Source: Neorhizobium sp.
GTDB taxonomy: Bacteria; Pseudomonadota; Alphaproteobacteria; Rhizobiales; Rhizobiaceae
NCBI GenBank assembly: GCA_028283725.1
Contig: JAPWKC010000002.1
Location: 255,501 to 319,500, forward strand
Length of the DNA: 64,000 nt
Direction: 5' to 3'
The translations under genes were made by a program, and so were the position numbers. The notes under the pieces are model-generated. The model searched no databases, was not told the origin of the DNA, and worked only from the letters and a program-made list of their open reading frames with translations. This document shows, piece by piece, positions 26,180 to 35,852 of the stretch (its first letter is position 1; the number at the start of each line of letters is the position of its first letter).

Positions 26180-28101
26180 GCTGCCTGCTCCCCTGCCTTG
26201 TCGCGTGCCGCGTCCCAGATCTGGCAAAGACGCCGGTAGCGCGCCGCCATGTCCTCGACTGCATCCGCATCCGTGATCTCTCCGGCAAGCCAGCGCCTTG
26301 CGGCATCGCCGAAGATCGTGCGCCCGACCGCGAAACCCTTGACCAGACCGAACCCGGCGGCGACCTCGAAACTGGCCGAAAGCTCTGCCTCCGGTGCGTC
26401 GAGCCCAAGCACGACGATGCCGCGCGTGTGCCGGTCACGGGCCTCGATCGCGGCAATCGCATTGGCCCACGCTGCTTGCGTCTTCATCGGCTCCAGCTTC
26501 CACCAGTCGGGATAGATGCCGGCTGCATAGAATTGCTCGATCAGGGTCGCCACCGTCCGGTCGTCGGTGGATGCGACCTTGGAGGGAATGATCTCAAGCA
26601 GGAATTCCAGCCGGTTGCGCCGCGCAGCCTCGAAAAGCCGCTTGACGGTGGCCTCCTGCCCGGCCCGCGTCGCCGCGTCATCATCCGGGTGGCAGAAGCA
26701 GAGAACCTTGACGACATCCTCGCGCGCCCATTCACTGAGCGGTCCGCAATCGCTGCCGAGTTCCGGTTCCAGTTCCAAAGGCCGAGACCCCGGCCATTCC
26801 GCCGGACGGCCGATCCACAGGCCAGAACCGGAAGCCCGGTGAAGGGCGGAGCGGCCGATACGGTTGTCGCAGAGAATACCGTAGCCGGATTGCCCGGCCT
26901 GCACGCGAAGGGCCGCCTGAAGGCACAGTTCCTTGAACGCCGCCCCCTTCTTCAGCGAATAGCCGGGCATGGTTTCGAGTTGCGCCCGGTGATCGAAGGC
27001 AAAGACCCGGATCGTCGACCAGTCGCCATCGACGCGGGTGCGGCGCGTCGTCGACCAATGGAACTGCTCCAGATCGGGGTCGTTGCGCAGGTCCGGGCGC
27101 ACGATGCCGCGCTTCAGGAAGAATTGCAGTTCCTCGAATGTCGGATAGGCAGGCGTGCAGCCATGGCGGCTGACGGCGAAGGCGCCGCAGGCATTGGCGT
27201 ATTTCAGCGATGTCGGCCAGTCCTCACCAGTCATCCATCCCCGCAGAAGGCCGGAGAAGAAGCCGTCACCGGCGCCGAGCACGTTGAACACCTCGATCGG
27301 AAATCCCTGTCCGGCCTGCCCCTTGTCGAGACTGTCGGGGATCTCGCCTTCGAAAGCGGTCGCGCCCATCGGCCCACGCTTGCAGACCAGCGTCGCGGCA
27401 CTGACTGTCCGCACTGCGCGGAGCGCCTCCAGCGTATCGGTCGAGCCGCCGGCAATGTGAAACTCTTCCTCCGTGCCGACGATCAGGTCGAACAGATGGA
27501 GCGTAGCCTTGAGCTTGGCCGTTACCTTTGCGCTTTCGACAAACCGGCTCTCGCCGTCGCCATGGCCGGCGACGCCCCAGAGGTTCGGGCGGTAATCGAC
27601 GTCGAGCGCGGTGCGAAGCCCATGCTTGCGGGCAAGTGTCAGGGCCTTGAGAACGGCGGCCTCGGTTTTGCTATTGCTCAGATGTGTGCCGGTGACGACG
27701 ACGGCGCGGGCGGACGCGATGAACGCCTCATCGATATCATCCTCGCAAAGCGCCATATCGGCGCAGTTTTCGCGGTAGAAGATCAATGGAAACTGTGTGT
27801 CGTCGCGTATGCCGAGGATGACGAGCGCCGTCAGGCGCTCCGGATCGGTCTTCACACCCTCGGTCGAGACACCCTCGCGCTTCAGCTGTTCGAGGATGAA
27901 GCGACCCATATGCTCGTTGCCGACACGGCTGATCAGCCCGGTCTTGAGGCCAAGCCGGGCGCTGCCGCAGGCAATATTCGTCGGAGATCCGCCGATATAT
28001 TTTTCGAACGAGCCCATGTCTTCCAGACGCCCGCCCACCTGCGCGCCGTAAAGATCCACACCGGCCCGGCCGATGGTGATGACATCGAGTTTCTTCGTCA
28101 C
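26176..28101 (-). CDS. iolC: Bifunctional 5-dehydro-2-deoxygluconokinase / DUF2090 aldolase-like protein
   Basis: A 641-residue two-domain protein. Residues 1 to about 325 are a PfkB kinase ([24 protein letters not shown], and the catalytic loop [16 protein letters not shown]). The rest is a DUF2090 domain ([39 protein letters not shown]), related to class I aldolases of the LacD/IolJ kind. The kinase phosphorylates 2-deoxy-5-keto-gluconate; the second domain may cleave the product to malonate semialdehyde and dihydroxyacetone phosphate. No separate iolJ is present. The start is GTG 28101, overlapping the upstream stop as GTGA. Confidence 0.93.
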   Translation of the reverse strand: MTKKLDVITIGRAGVDLYGAQVGGRLEDMGSFEKYIGGSPTNIACGSARLGLKTGLISRVGNEHMGRFILEQLKREGVSTEGVKTDPERLTALVILGIRDDTQFPLIFYRENCADMALCEDDIDEAFIASARAVVVTGTHLSNSKTEAAVLKALTLARKHGLRTALDVDYRPNLWGVAGHGDGESRFVESAKVTAKLKATLHLFDLIVGTEEEFHIAGGSTDTLEALRAVRTVSAATLVCKRGPMGATAFEGEIPDSLDKGQAGQGFPIEVFNVLGAGDGFFSGLLRGWMTGEDWPTSLKYANACGAFAVSRHGCTPAYPTFEELQFFLKRGIVRPDLRNDPDLEQFHWSTTRRTRVDGDWSTIRVFAFDHRAQLETMPGYSLKKGAAFKELCLQAALRVQAGQSGYGILCDNRIGRSALHRASGSGLWIGRPAEWPGSRPLELEPELGSDCGPLSEWAREDVVKVLCFCHPDDDAATRAGQEATVKRLFEAARRNRLEFLLEIIPSKVASTDDRTVATLIEQFYAAGIYPDWWKLEPMKTQAAWANAIAAIEARDRHTRGIVVLGLDAPEAELSASFEVAAGFGLVKGFAVGRTIFGDAARRWLAGEITDADAVEDMAARYRRLCQIWDAARDKAGEQAA

Positions 28102-29231
28102 GTCTCATCCCTTTCGATACGGATGGTGGCGCCGTTGGAGGCCGCCATGGCGTGGATGATCTTTTCGATCTCGAGCCCTTGCGCAAAATCAGGACCGACA
28201 TTCGGCCCGCCGGCGATGGCGGCCAGAAGATCGCGCGCCTCGACCACCTTCTGCTCGTTGAACCCGAAATTATGTCCCGGCGCCGGGCAAAAGGCGGCGA
28301 AATCCGGTTGGTCTGGCCCGGTCAGATGCCGCACGAGGCCAGCCTCGCCTTTTTTGTGGACCCAAAGCTCGTTCATGTTCTCCTGATCGAAGACGATGGT
28401 GCCTTCGCTGCCATGGATCTCCCATTGCAGCCGGCACTTGCGGCCGCGCGCCACGCGCGACGTGGCAAAGGATCCTTGCGCGCCGGAGGCAAATCTCAGC
28501 ATCGCCATCGCGCTATCCTCGTTTTCGACAGCCTTCGGTCCATCGGGAGACGGGCGCATGGGGATGGCGACCTGCGTCTGCGCCACGAGTTCGCTGACCG
28601 GCCCCATCAACCCCAGCATATGGCTGACGAGATGGCAGCCGAGATCACCAAGCGCACCCAGCCCCCCACCTTCATGGGTCATCCGCCAGGACCAGGGGAG
28701 GAGCGGGTCGGCGGAATAATCCTCGTCATAGACACCGCGAAAGGCGAGCGGCGTGCCGATCGCACCGCCGTGAACCATGTTGCGGGCGGCCTGAAAGGCC
28801 GGGCTCCGAAGATAGTTGTAGCCCAGCATTGTCGCCTGACCGGGATGTGCCACGGCACTTGCGGTCATCGCTTCGGCATCGGCAAGCGTCAGCGCCATCG
28901 GCTTTTCCAGCCAGACATGCTTGCCGGCCTTCAGCGCCGCCTCGGCCATCGGCCGGTGCATGCCGTTCGGGGCCGTGATCGAGACGATATCTACGCGCGG
29001 ATCGTTGACGGCCTCCTCCCAGCGCGCCGTCGCGCGGGCAAAGCCGAATTGCCGGGCAAAGGCCTCGGCGCTTTCCGTGGTGACATCCGAGAGGATTTCC
29101 AGCCGGTGATGCGCACCGCCGAAGACGGCCGAGACGTTGCGCCAAGCCATAGCGTGGCATTTGCCCATGAAGCCGGTGCCGATAAGGGCAATGCCAAGCG
29201 GCCGGTCGGGCAGTCGAGAGGATTTGGTCAT
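28098..29231 (-). CDS. Gfo/Idh/MocA family oxidoreductase of the inositol operon
   Basis: A 377-residue NAD(P)-dependent dehydrogenase. It has an N-terminal Rossmann motif ([17 protein letters not shown]), the family [14 protein letters not shown] lysine motif, and a C-terminal domain with [16 protein letters not shown] supplying Asp and His. It is a second dehydrogenase beside iolG and may act on scyllo- or chiro-inositol or another inosose. ATG 29231 has AAGG nearby and lies 11 bp after the ATPase stop; its own stop overlaps the iolC start. Confidence 0.88.
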   Translation of the reverse strand: MTKSSRLPDRPLGIALIGTGFMGKCHAMAWRNVSAVFGGAHHRLEILSDVTTESAEAFARQFGFARATARWEEAVNDPRVDIVSITAPNGMHRPMAEAALKAGKHVWLEKPMALTLADAEAMTASAVAHPGQATMLGYNYLRSPAFQAARNMVHGGAIGTPLAFRGVYDEDYSADPLLPWSWRMTHEGGGLGALGDLGCHLVSHMLGLMGPVSELVAQTQVAIPMRPSPDGPKAVENEDSAMAMLRFASGAQGSFATSRVARGRKCRLQWEIHGSEGTIVFDQENMNELWVHKKGEAGLVRHLTGPDQPDFAAFCPAPGHNFGFNEQKVVEARDLLAAIAGGPNVGPDFAQGLEIEKIIHAMAASNGATIRIERDET

Positions 29232-29242
29232 GCGATTTGCCT

Positions 29243-30022
29243 TCAGATCGTTCCGCCGAGCGAGCCTTCGAGCTCGGCCATTTCCTGCCCGCCAGCCATC
29301 ATGTCCTGCAGCTTGGCAGCGGTGATCTCGCCCCGCGACGCGGTCCCGAGTGTCTGGCCACGATTGAGCACCGTGAAACGGTCGCCCACCGCCATCGCGT
29401 GACGGACGTTATGGGAGATGAACACGACACCGATCCCCTGCCCGCGGACGCGGTTGATGGTGGCGAGTACGTTTGCGGTCTGGCGCACGCCGAGCGCAGA
29501 CGTCGGCTCGTCGAGGATCAGTACCTTGGCGCCGAAATAAACGGCACGGGCGATCGCAACCGTCTGCCGCTCGCCGCCGGACAGCGTACCGACGGCCTGG
29601 TCGGGACCACGCAGGTTGATGCCCATCTTGCGCATCTCGGTCATGGTGATCTCGTTGGCGGTATCGATGTCGAAGCGCTTGAAGATCCCTTTGCCCTTGG
29701 TCGGCTCGCGCCCCATGAAGAAGTTGCGCGTCACCGACATCAGCGGGATCATCGCCAGATCCTGAAACACCGTGGCAATGCCTGCTTCCATCGCATCGCG
29801 CGGGCTCTGGAAGGAGAGCGGCTTGCCCTCGAAGGTGATCGAGCCTTCGGTCGGCTTGTGCACGCCCGACATGGTCTTGATGAAGGTCGACTTTCCGGCG
29901 CCGTTATCGCCGAGAAGGCAATGGCATTCGCCGGCCCTTACGTCGAAGGTCACACCATTGAGCGCAATGACATTGCCATAATGCTTCTTGATGTTTTCCA
30001 TATGGATGATGGGTGCAGTCAT
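29243..30022 (-). CDS. Inositol-type ABC transporter ATP-binding protein (single NBD)
   Basis: A 259-residue ATPase with one nucleotide-binding domain: Walker [14 protein letters not shown], signature [15 protein letters not shown], Walker [14 protein letters not shown] and the switch His in [11 protein letters not shown]. It resembles FrcA/IatA-type single-NBD CUT2 ATPases, unlike the double-NBD protein of the sugar operon in this window. It probably powers inositol uptake, given the iol genes on both sides. ATG 30022 is two bases from the permease stop. Confidence 0.92.
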   Translation of the reverse strand: MTAPIIHMENIKKHYGNVIALNGVTFDVRAGECHCLLGDNGAGKSTFIKTMSGVHKPTEGSITFEGKPLSFQSPRDAMEAGIATVFQDLAMIPLMSVTRNFFMGREPTKGKGIFKRFDIDTANEITMTEMRKMGINLRGPDQAVGTLSGGERQTVAIARAVYFGAKVLILDEPTSALGVRQTANVLATINRVRGQGIGVVFISHNVRHAMAVGDRFTVLNRGQTLGTASRGEITAAKLQDMMAGGQEMAELEGSLGGTI

Positions 30023-30024
30023 GA

Positions 30025-31131
30025 TCAGCGCTCCCCGGTCACGCGTCGGCGGATGACGTTGTTGAAGATGACGGCGAGCAGCAGCATGGCGCCGAGGAAG
30101 ACCTGGAACCAGTCCTGATCGAAATGCGTATAGGTGAGGCCGATCGTGACCATGCCGAAGATGATCGCGCCGAAGAAGGCGCCGATCGCCGAGCCGTAGC
30201 CGCCGGTCAGCAGGCATCCGCCGATCACGGCTGCGATGATGGCTTCGAACTCCTTCATGAAGCCGCGACGGGCATCCGTCGAGCCGGCATCGATGACGGT
30301 GATGATGGCGATCAGAGCTGCGGCCATCGCCGTCAGCATGAAGAGCGAGATTTTTACCCGGCGCACCGGGACACCGGAATTCTTGGCAGCCAGGGAATCC
30401 CCACCCGTTGCGAAGATCCAGTTGCCGACCGGCGTGCGCAGAAGGATATAGGTTGCGATCAACGCGAAGGCGACGAACCAGAGAATTTCCACAGGAATGC
30501 CTGGAACCTTGGGAACGCCGGATTTGAAACTGTCGACGATGCCGGCTTCGGCAAGCCAGCGCATGACGAAGCCGAACGCATCGCCTGAAAAGATCGGTGC
30601 GAGGAAATCGCCTTCCACGGCTTCGCGGACGCCGCGCAGCTGGGTGGAACCACCGGTGAACAGTTTCAGCCCGACAAGCGCTGCTCCGCGCAGCACGAAA
30701 AGACCGGCGAGCGTGACGATGAAGGACGGCAGGCCGGTGCGCAGAACGATCATGCCATTCGTCGCGCCGAGCGCCGCAGCAATGGCGAGCGTCAGCGGGA
30801 TGGCAACGATCAGCGGCATGCCGATATTGACGACGAAGACGCCGAAAAGCATGCCGGCAAAGGCGACCATGGAGCCGATCGACAGGTCGAACTCGCCGCC
30901 GATCATCAGCATGGCGGCGGCGATGCCGAGAATGCCGAGCTGAGCTGCCGGCGTCATGAAATTCATGATCCCCGACAGGGTGAACATGGTGTGGTCGGCG
31001 GTGATCATGAAGAAGACGGTGACGAGCACCACGCCTCCGATTGCGCCGAGCTCCGGCCGTTTCATGAGTTTCGCGAATACGGATTCGGATTTGACGCGCT
31101 CATCCGCACGCGCCAGCGTGTCTATCGACAT
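30025..31131 (-). CDS. Inositol-type ABC transporter permease
   Basis: A 368-residue polytopic membrane protein of the RbsC/FrcC family ([29 protein letters not shown] in two parts; [20 protein letters not shown] near the end). ATG 31131 has a good AGGAG site. It forms the channel of the CUT2 importer with the ATPase and binding protein on either side, and is separated from the binding-protein gene by a 10-bp stem-loop. Confidence 0.92.
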   Translation of the reverse strand: MSIDTLARADERVKSESVFAKLMKRPELGAIGGVVLVTVFFMITADHTMFTLSGIMNFMTPAAQLGILGIAAAMLMIGGEFDLSIGSMVAFAGMLFGVFVVNIGMPLIVAIPLTLAIAAALGATNGMIVLRTGLPSFIVTLAGLFVLRGAALVGLKLFTGGSTQLRGVREAVEGDFLAPIFSGDAFGFVMRWLAEAGIVDSFKSGVPKVPGIPVEILWFVAFALIATYILLRTPVGNWIFATGGDSLAAKNSGVPVRRVKISLFMLTAMAAALIAIITVIDAGSTDARRGFMKEFEAIIAAVIGGCLLTGGYGSAIGAFFGAIIFGMVTIGLTYTHFDQDWFQVFLGAMLLLAVIFNNVIRRRVTGER

Positions 31132-31153
31132 TGACCTATCTCCTGATCGGTGT

Positions 31154-31185
31154 CCGAGCCGCCGCACGATCGGCGGGCGGCTCGG
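31154..31185 (-). terminator. Intercistronic stem-loop after the inositol-binding-protein gene
   Basis: Perfect 10-bp arms CCGAGCCGCC (31154-31163) and GGCGGCTCGG (31176-31185) with a 12-nt loop, between the binding-protein stop and the permease ribosome site. No T-run. Likely mRNA-stabilising or attenuating. Confidence 0.55.
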
Positions 31186-31197
31186 TGCGCTGTGGGA

Positions 31198-32121
<924 letters not shown>

Positions 32122-32144
32122 GACTTCCTCCCAAGTGAATTTCA

Positions 32145-32165
32145 AGGCGTCACTCCCAGACGCCT
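32145..32165 (-). promoter_or_regulatory. Hairpin in the leader of the inositol-binding-protein gene
   Basis: Perfect 7-bp arms AGGCGTC and GACGCCT with a 7-nt loop, just upstream of the ribosome site in the 145-bp iolG/binding-protein gap. It could protect the 5' end of a processed binding-protein mRNA. The rest of the gap shows only GC-rich imperfect repeats. Confidence 0.4.
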
Positions 32166-32266
32166 GTCGAGCCGGTCTGCCGGGGCCGGCACCGAAAACC
32201 TGCAGCACACTCCCCTGCGCTGCGGCCATGCTTTCGGACAGCGGCCGAAGCCGCCGCCGGAAACTC

Positions 32267-33259
32267 TTAATGCGCCAGCGTGACCACCTGGCCGGATCGC
32301 GCCGATTCCGTCGCGGCTTCCGCAAGTGCGAGTGCCGCGACGCCATCCTCCAGCGTCACAGGCACTGCGGCACCATCGAGCGCCGACGACACGAACGCAT
32401 CCCATTCCGCCGCATAGGCACGCATGTAGCGTTCGAGGAAGAACAGTTCGGGCTTGGCGCTGACGACACCGGAACTCGTGGATTTGGAGACCGTGTTTTC
32501 CAGAACGTTGCCGGCCGACAGCAGACCTTCCGACCCGAGCAGCTCGACACGCTGGTCATAGCCGTAAACGGCGCGGCGGCTGTTCTTAATCACGGCGATG
32601 CGGCCGTCGTCATAAGTGAGCGTCACTACTGCGGTATCAACATCGCCGACCTTGCCGATTTCGGGATCGACGATCGAAGTACCGGCAGCATGAACCTTCT
32701 GTGGCACGGCGCCCATCAGGAAATTCGCCATGTCGAAATCATGGATCATCATGTCGCGAAACAGGCCGCCCGACACTTTGACATAGGAGACCGGCGGCGG
32801 CGACGGATCGAAAGACGTGATCGACAAAAGCTCTGGCTTGCCGATCTCACCGGCTTTCAGCGACGCCTTGATGGCCGCGAAATTCGGATCGAAGCGGCGG
32901 TTGAAGCCGATCATCACCGGAATGCCGGTGTTCGAAACGGCGGAAAGGCAACGCTGCGCGCGCTCCAGCGACAGATCGACCGGTTTTTCGCAAAGAACGC
33001 GCTTACCGGCGGCCGTGGCTCTTTCGATCAGGTCGGAATGGGTGTCCGTCGAAGTGGCGATCAGCACGGCATCGATTGAGGCATCGTTCAGGATTGCCTC
33101 TGATGTCGAGGCTTTTGCGCCATGGGCGCTGGCCAGCATCTGCGCGGCATCTTCGTTGACATCCGAGACGGCAACCAGCTCACTGCGGGCGTGAGCGGCA
33201 ATATTGATGGCATGCACGCGACCGATCCGGCCGGCGCCGAGCAATCCGACTTTCAACAC
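32267..33259 (-). CDS. iolG: Myo-inositol 2-dehydrogenase
   Basis: A 330-residue Gfo/Idh/MocA dehydrogenase with the Rossmann motif VGLLGAGRIGRVHAINI, the catalytic-Lys motif CEKPVDLSLERA, and MIHDFDMANFLMG carrying the Asp/His pair. It oxidises myo-inositol to 2-keto-myo-inositol with NAD, the first step of the pathway. The start is GTG 33259: GGGAGGAAGAAA lies directly before it, and the resulting N-terminus begins right at the Rossmann strand as in homologues; an ATG at 33322 in the same frame would add 21 unconserved residues. First gene of the operon, below two palindromic operators. Confidence 0.93.
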   Translation of the reverse strand: MLKVGLLGAGRIGRVHAINIAAHARSELVAVSDVNEDAAQMLASAHGAKASTSEAILNDASIDAVLIATSTDTHSDLIERATAAGKRVLCEKPVDLSLERAQRCLSAVSNTGIPVMIGFNRRFDPNFAAIKASLKAGEIGKPELLSITSFDPSPPPVSYVKVSGGLFRDMMIHDFDMANFLMGAVPQKVHAAGTSIVDPEIGKVGDVDTAVVTLTYDDGRIAVIKNSRRAVYGYDQRVELLGSEGLLSAGNVLENTVSKSTSSGVVSAKPELFFLERYMRAYAAEWDAFVSSALDGAAVPVTLEDGVAALALAEAATESARSGQVVTLAH

Positions 33260-33314
33260 TTTCTTCCTCCCATCGGGCAGCTCCCGACCGCCCTCATCCG
33301 GAAGATTGCAATTT

Positions 33315-33355
33315 TTGCTCACGGGAGCAAGCGCGTTTTGCTCACGTGAGCAAAA
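33315..33355. promoter_or_regulatory. Two tandem palindromic operators between iolG and the LacI regulator
   Basis: Operator 1 is TTGCTCACGGGAGCAA (33315-33330), symmetric except for the centre. Operator 2 is TTTTGCTCACGTGAGCAAAA (33336-33355), a perfect 20-bp palindrome. Their centres are 23 bp apart, roughly two helical turns. They lie 56 bp upstream of iolG and 74 bp upstream of the LacI gene, with the CG-centred symmetry typical of LacI-family sites. Control of both divergent units by that regulator is inferred. Confidence 0.8.
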
Positions 33356-33428
33356 TAAATTTCAAGCCCGTTGAAAATCCGCTATGAATTGTAAGAGGAC
33401 CGGTCCAAAACAGGTTCAGGAGAATAGA

Positions 33429-34451
33429 ATGCCGGATGAAAAGAGACCTTCCTTCGCAGGAAACATCACAGCAGACGATGTGGCCGCAGAAGCCGGCGTA
33501 TCGCGCTGGACGGTCAACCGGGCGTTTCGCAAGGAAGCATCCATCTCCCCCAAAAGCCTGGAAAAGGTTCGGGTTGCCGCAGAACGCCTCGGCTACGTGC
33601 CGGATCTGCGGGCCGCCAGCCTCTCTTCCGATCGCACAAATCTCGTGGCCTTGCTCATCGATGACTTCGCCAATCCCCATAAGCTGGTGATGATGGAGCG
33701 GCTGACACGCATCCTGCGACGCGAAGGCTGGGACATTCTGCTCGTCAACACGCTCGACCGCGACGATGCGGGCCATGCGCTGACGAATGCCAGCCAGCGT
33801 CGCGTCGATGCGGTCATCCTGATCGGCATCCAGTTCGACGATGACGTGCTCGATGCGGCACTTCACGCGCGCCGGTTCCGCAAGCTAATCATCTTTGCGC
33901 GCACCTCACGCAATCCGAACACGATCTCGATTGCCGTGGATGATGTGCGCGCGATGAAGGAGATCGCAAACTACGTGCATGAGCGCGGCTACCGGCGGCC
34001 ATTGTTTCTGGCCGGACCGCGCACGTCGTCCGCGCATCTGCTGCGCAAGGAAACCTTCGTCGATTACTGGCGCGAGCATTTCGGCAGCGAACCGGAAACG
34101 GTCGCAGTCGCCGCCTACGATCCGGCACTGGCGGCAGCCATTGTCGAAGAGACGCTGTCCGGGCGCGCGGTTTCGGAATTGCCCGACATTGTCGTCTGCG
34201 AAAACGATGCGCTGGCGATCGGCGCGACCGATGTCATCCGGCATAAACTGAAGCTGCGCATCCCGGAAGATATTGCCATTACCGGCTTTGACGACGTGCC
34301 GGAGGCCGAGAGCGCCAATTACCGGCTGACGACCTATCGCCAGCCGCTGACGGACATGGCGGAATATCTGGTCGAGGTCCTCGGCAGTGCGGAAGACCGC
34401 GATTTCGACCGTCTGTTTTCCGGCAAGCTCATGGTCAGAGACAGCGCCTGA
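33429..34451 (+). CDS. LacI family regulator of the inositol operon
   Basis: A 340-residue LacI-family protein. The N-terminal helix-turn-helix is ITADDVAAEAGVSRWTVNRAFR, followed by a hinge (GYVPDLRAASLSS) that departs from the usual PNxxAR form. The periplasmic-binding-like ligand domain ends with IAITGFDDVPEAESANYRLTT. ATG 33429 has CAGGAG upstream. It is divergent from iolG with two strong operators between. Many rhizobia use an RpiR-type IolR for inositol genes, so a LacI regulator is a less common arrangement. Ligand probably inositol or a pathway intermediate. Confidence 0.9.
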   Translation: MPDEKRPSFAGNITADDVAAEAGVSRWTVNRAFRKEASISPKSLEKVRVAAERLGYVPDLRAASLSSDRTNLVALLIDDFANPHKLVMMERLTRILRREGWDILLVNTLDRDDAGHALTNASQRRVDAVILIGIQFDDDVLDAALHARRFRKLIIFARTSRNPNTISIAVDDVRAMKEIANYVHERGYRRPLFLAGPRTSSAHLLRKETFVDYWREHFGSEPETVAVAAYDPALAAAIVEETLSGRAVSELPDIVVCENDALAIGATDVIRHKLKLRIPEDIAITGFDDVPEAESANYRLTTYRQPLTDMAEYLVEVLGSAEDRDFDRLFSGKLMVRDSA

Positions 34452-34472
34452 CGCGCTGCCTCCGTCGCCGTC

Positions 34473-34871
34473 CTAACCCATTCCACCGCGCGAATCGGGC
34501 TCGAATTGTGCACCGCGCCACATGGCGGAGGCGTTTTCATTTGGAAACAGGATGCGCAGATGGCCGATCAACTGGCCCGCGCGCGGATCCGCCAGCCGGT
34601 AAACGACGGCCTTGGCCTGACGCGTGCCGGTGATGATGCCGGCCTCCCTTAACTCACCGATCTGCTGCGACAATGTCGGTTGATGGACGTCGAGGATGTC
34701 CTCGAGCTCGCCTACCGTTCTCGCCCCTTCCATCAGGACGCAGAGGATCGAAAGTCTAACCGGGTTGGAGATCGCCTTCAGAAAATCCGACGCGGCGCCG
34801 ATAGCCTGGCACTTGACCTTCGGCACATGCGGCTTGGCCTTATTGGGGCTCTGCTCTGCCTTGTCTGCCAT
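34473..34871 (-). CDS. ArsR family regulator
   Basis: A 132-residue winged-helix protein (LKAISNPVRLSILCVLMEGARTVGELEDIL in two parts, recognition helix VHQPTLSQQIGELREAGIITG, wing RQAKAVVYRLAD). It has Cys21 and Cys44 and no classic CxC metal motif, so it may sense a thiol or sulfur species rather than arsenic. It is divergent from a sulfonate-utilisation operon and an 18-bp AT-rich palindrome lies between, so it is probably the local regulator. Its 3' end faces the LacI gene, 21 bp away. Confidence 0.87.
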   Translation of the reverse strand: MADKAEQSPNKAKPHVPKVKCQAIGAASDFLKAISNPVRLSILCVLMEGARTVGELEDILDVHQPTLSQQIGELREAGIITGTRQAKAVVYRLADPRAGQLIGHLRILFPNENASAMWRGAQFEPDSRGGMG

Positions 34872-34960
34872 TGTTTCAACGCTCCTCCGAAAGCGAGATT
34901 ATTTTTCTTGCTGTGCCGCAACATTAGGCATCGCATTCCTCGATACCTATGCTAAAGTCA

Positions 34961-34978
34961 TTATATAAATTTATATAA
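34961..34978. promoter_or_regulatory. 18-bp perfect palindrome, candidate ArsR operator
   Basis: TTATATAAATTTATATAA is perfectly symmetric and lies 90 bp upstream of the ArsR start and 24 bp upstream of the candidate start at 35002 of the first ssu gene. AT-rich imperfect or perfect palindromes of this kind are typical of ArsR-family operators. It would overlap the promoter of the ssu operon. Confidence 0.7.
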
Positions 34979-35001
34979 CAATAATCAATGAGGTGGACTT
35001 C

Positions 35002-35829
35002 GTGACGTTCCGGATTGGCTATCATCCGAATAATCTGCATCTCAGGCTCGCTGCGTTATGGCCTGGTGCATTTGCATCCATGCGACCCGACTTCGTTGCC
35101 TATCCAGAGGGACGCGATACCGCTGCAAAACTCAAGAGCGATGAATTCGATATCGGCGGCACCGGCTCGACCCCGCCGATACTTGCCGCGGCGGCCGGAA
35201 TGTCGGTGAGCTACGCAGCCGCATCAGCACCCCGGCCCGCGAACGGGGCGATCCTCGTCACCAAGGGTTCCGATGCAAAGAGCATGGCCGATCTCAAGGG
35301 CAAATCCGTCGCGCTGGTGGACGGGTCCTTCCTCACCTACTTCCTTGCAAAGCGCCTGGAAGAGGCAGGTCTTTCGCTTGTCGACGTGGAAAGGCAAGAC
35401 ATTCTGCCGGTTCGATCCCGCGATGCGCTGCGGGCAGGAGATGTCTCCGCCTGGGTGGCGATGGCGCCGCATCTGGAACAGTCGCTCGGCAGCGGCGAGT
35501 TTCGGGTTCTCGCCCATTGCGGCGACCTGATCCCCAACCGGTCGGTGTTCTGGACCATAGACGAGCGCGGCCTGTCGCAGCAGACGCTCACCGATTTCGC
35601 CGGCGAACTGCACCGGCTGGGCACCGAGATCGCGAGCGATCCGGAAAAGGCCTCGGCACTTTTGACAGAGGATGGAAGCGAGAGCGAGCGGCGCGCCTGG
35701 ACACGGGTCGTGGCCGAGCGCAACTGGCAGGTCATTCCGGCGACCAAGACGGTGCTTGGCGAACAACAGGCCGAAGCCGACACACTGTTCAAGCACGGCG
35801 ACATCAGCCGCGAACTGACAATCAATTAA
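35002..35829 (+). CDS. SsuA-like substrate-binding-domain protein without signal peptide
   Basis: About 275 residues of the NitT/TauT/SsuA periplasmic-binding fold (FDIGGTGSTPPILAAAAGM, ILVTKGSDAKSMADLKGKSV, ALRAGDVSAWVAMAPHLEQ). The sequence begins directly at the first beta strand (VTFRIGYHPNN) with no signal peptide; an in-frame stop at 34966-34968, inside the palindrome, leaves no room for one. GAGG at 34990-34993 favours GTG 35002; GTG 34993 is the alternative. It is the first gene of the sulfonate operon, which also encodes a normal SsuA. It may be a cytoplasmic ligand sensor, a carrier or an enzyme; function unknown. Confidence 0.75.
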   Translation: MTFRIGYHPNNLHLRLAALWPGAFASMRPDFVAYPEGRDTAAKLKSDEFDIGGTGSTPPILAAAAGMSVSYAAASAPRPANGAILVTKGSDAKSMADLKGKSVALVDGSFLTYFLAKRLEEAGLSLVDVERQDILPVRSRDALRAGDVSAWVAMAPHLEQSLGSGEFRVLAHCGDLIPNRSVFWTIDERGLSQQTLTDFAGELHRLGTEIASDPEKASALLTEDGSESERRAWTRVVAERNWQVIPATKTVLGEQQAEADTLFKHGDISRELTIN

Positions 35830-35852
35830 AGCGTCAAGCAAAGAGATTTGAG

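Noticed and set aside
25972-28386. Very long open frame on the plus strand opposite iolD and iolC
   Set aside because: It is an antisense shadow caused by high GC at third codon positions of well-recognised genes; the translation has no known motif and is Arg/Gly/Ala-rich.
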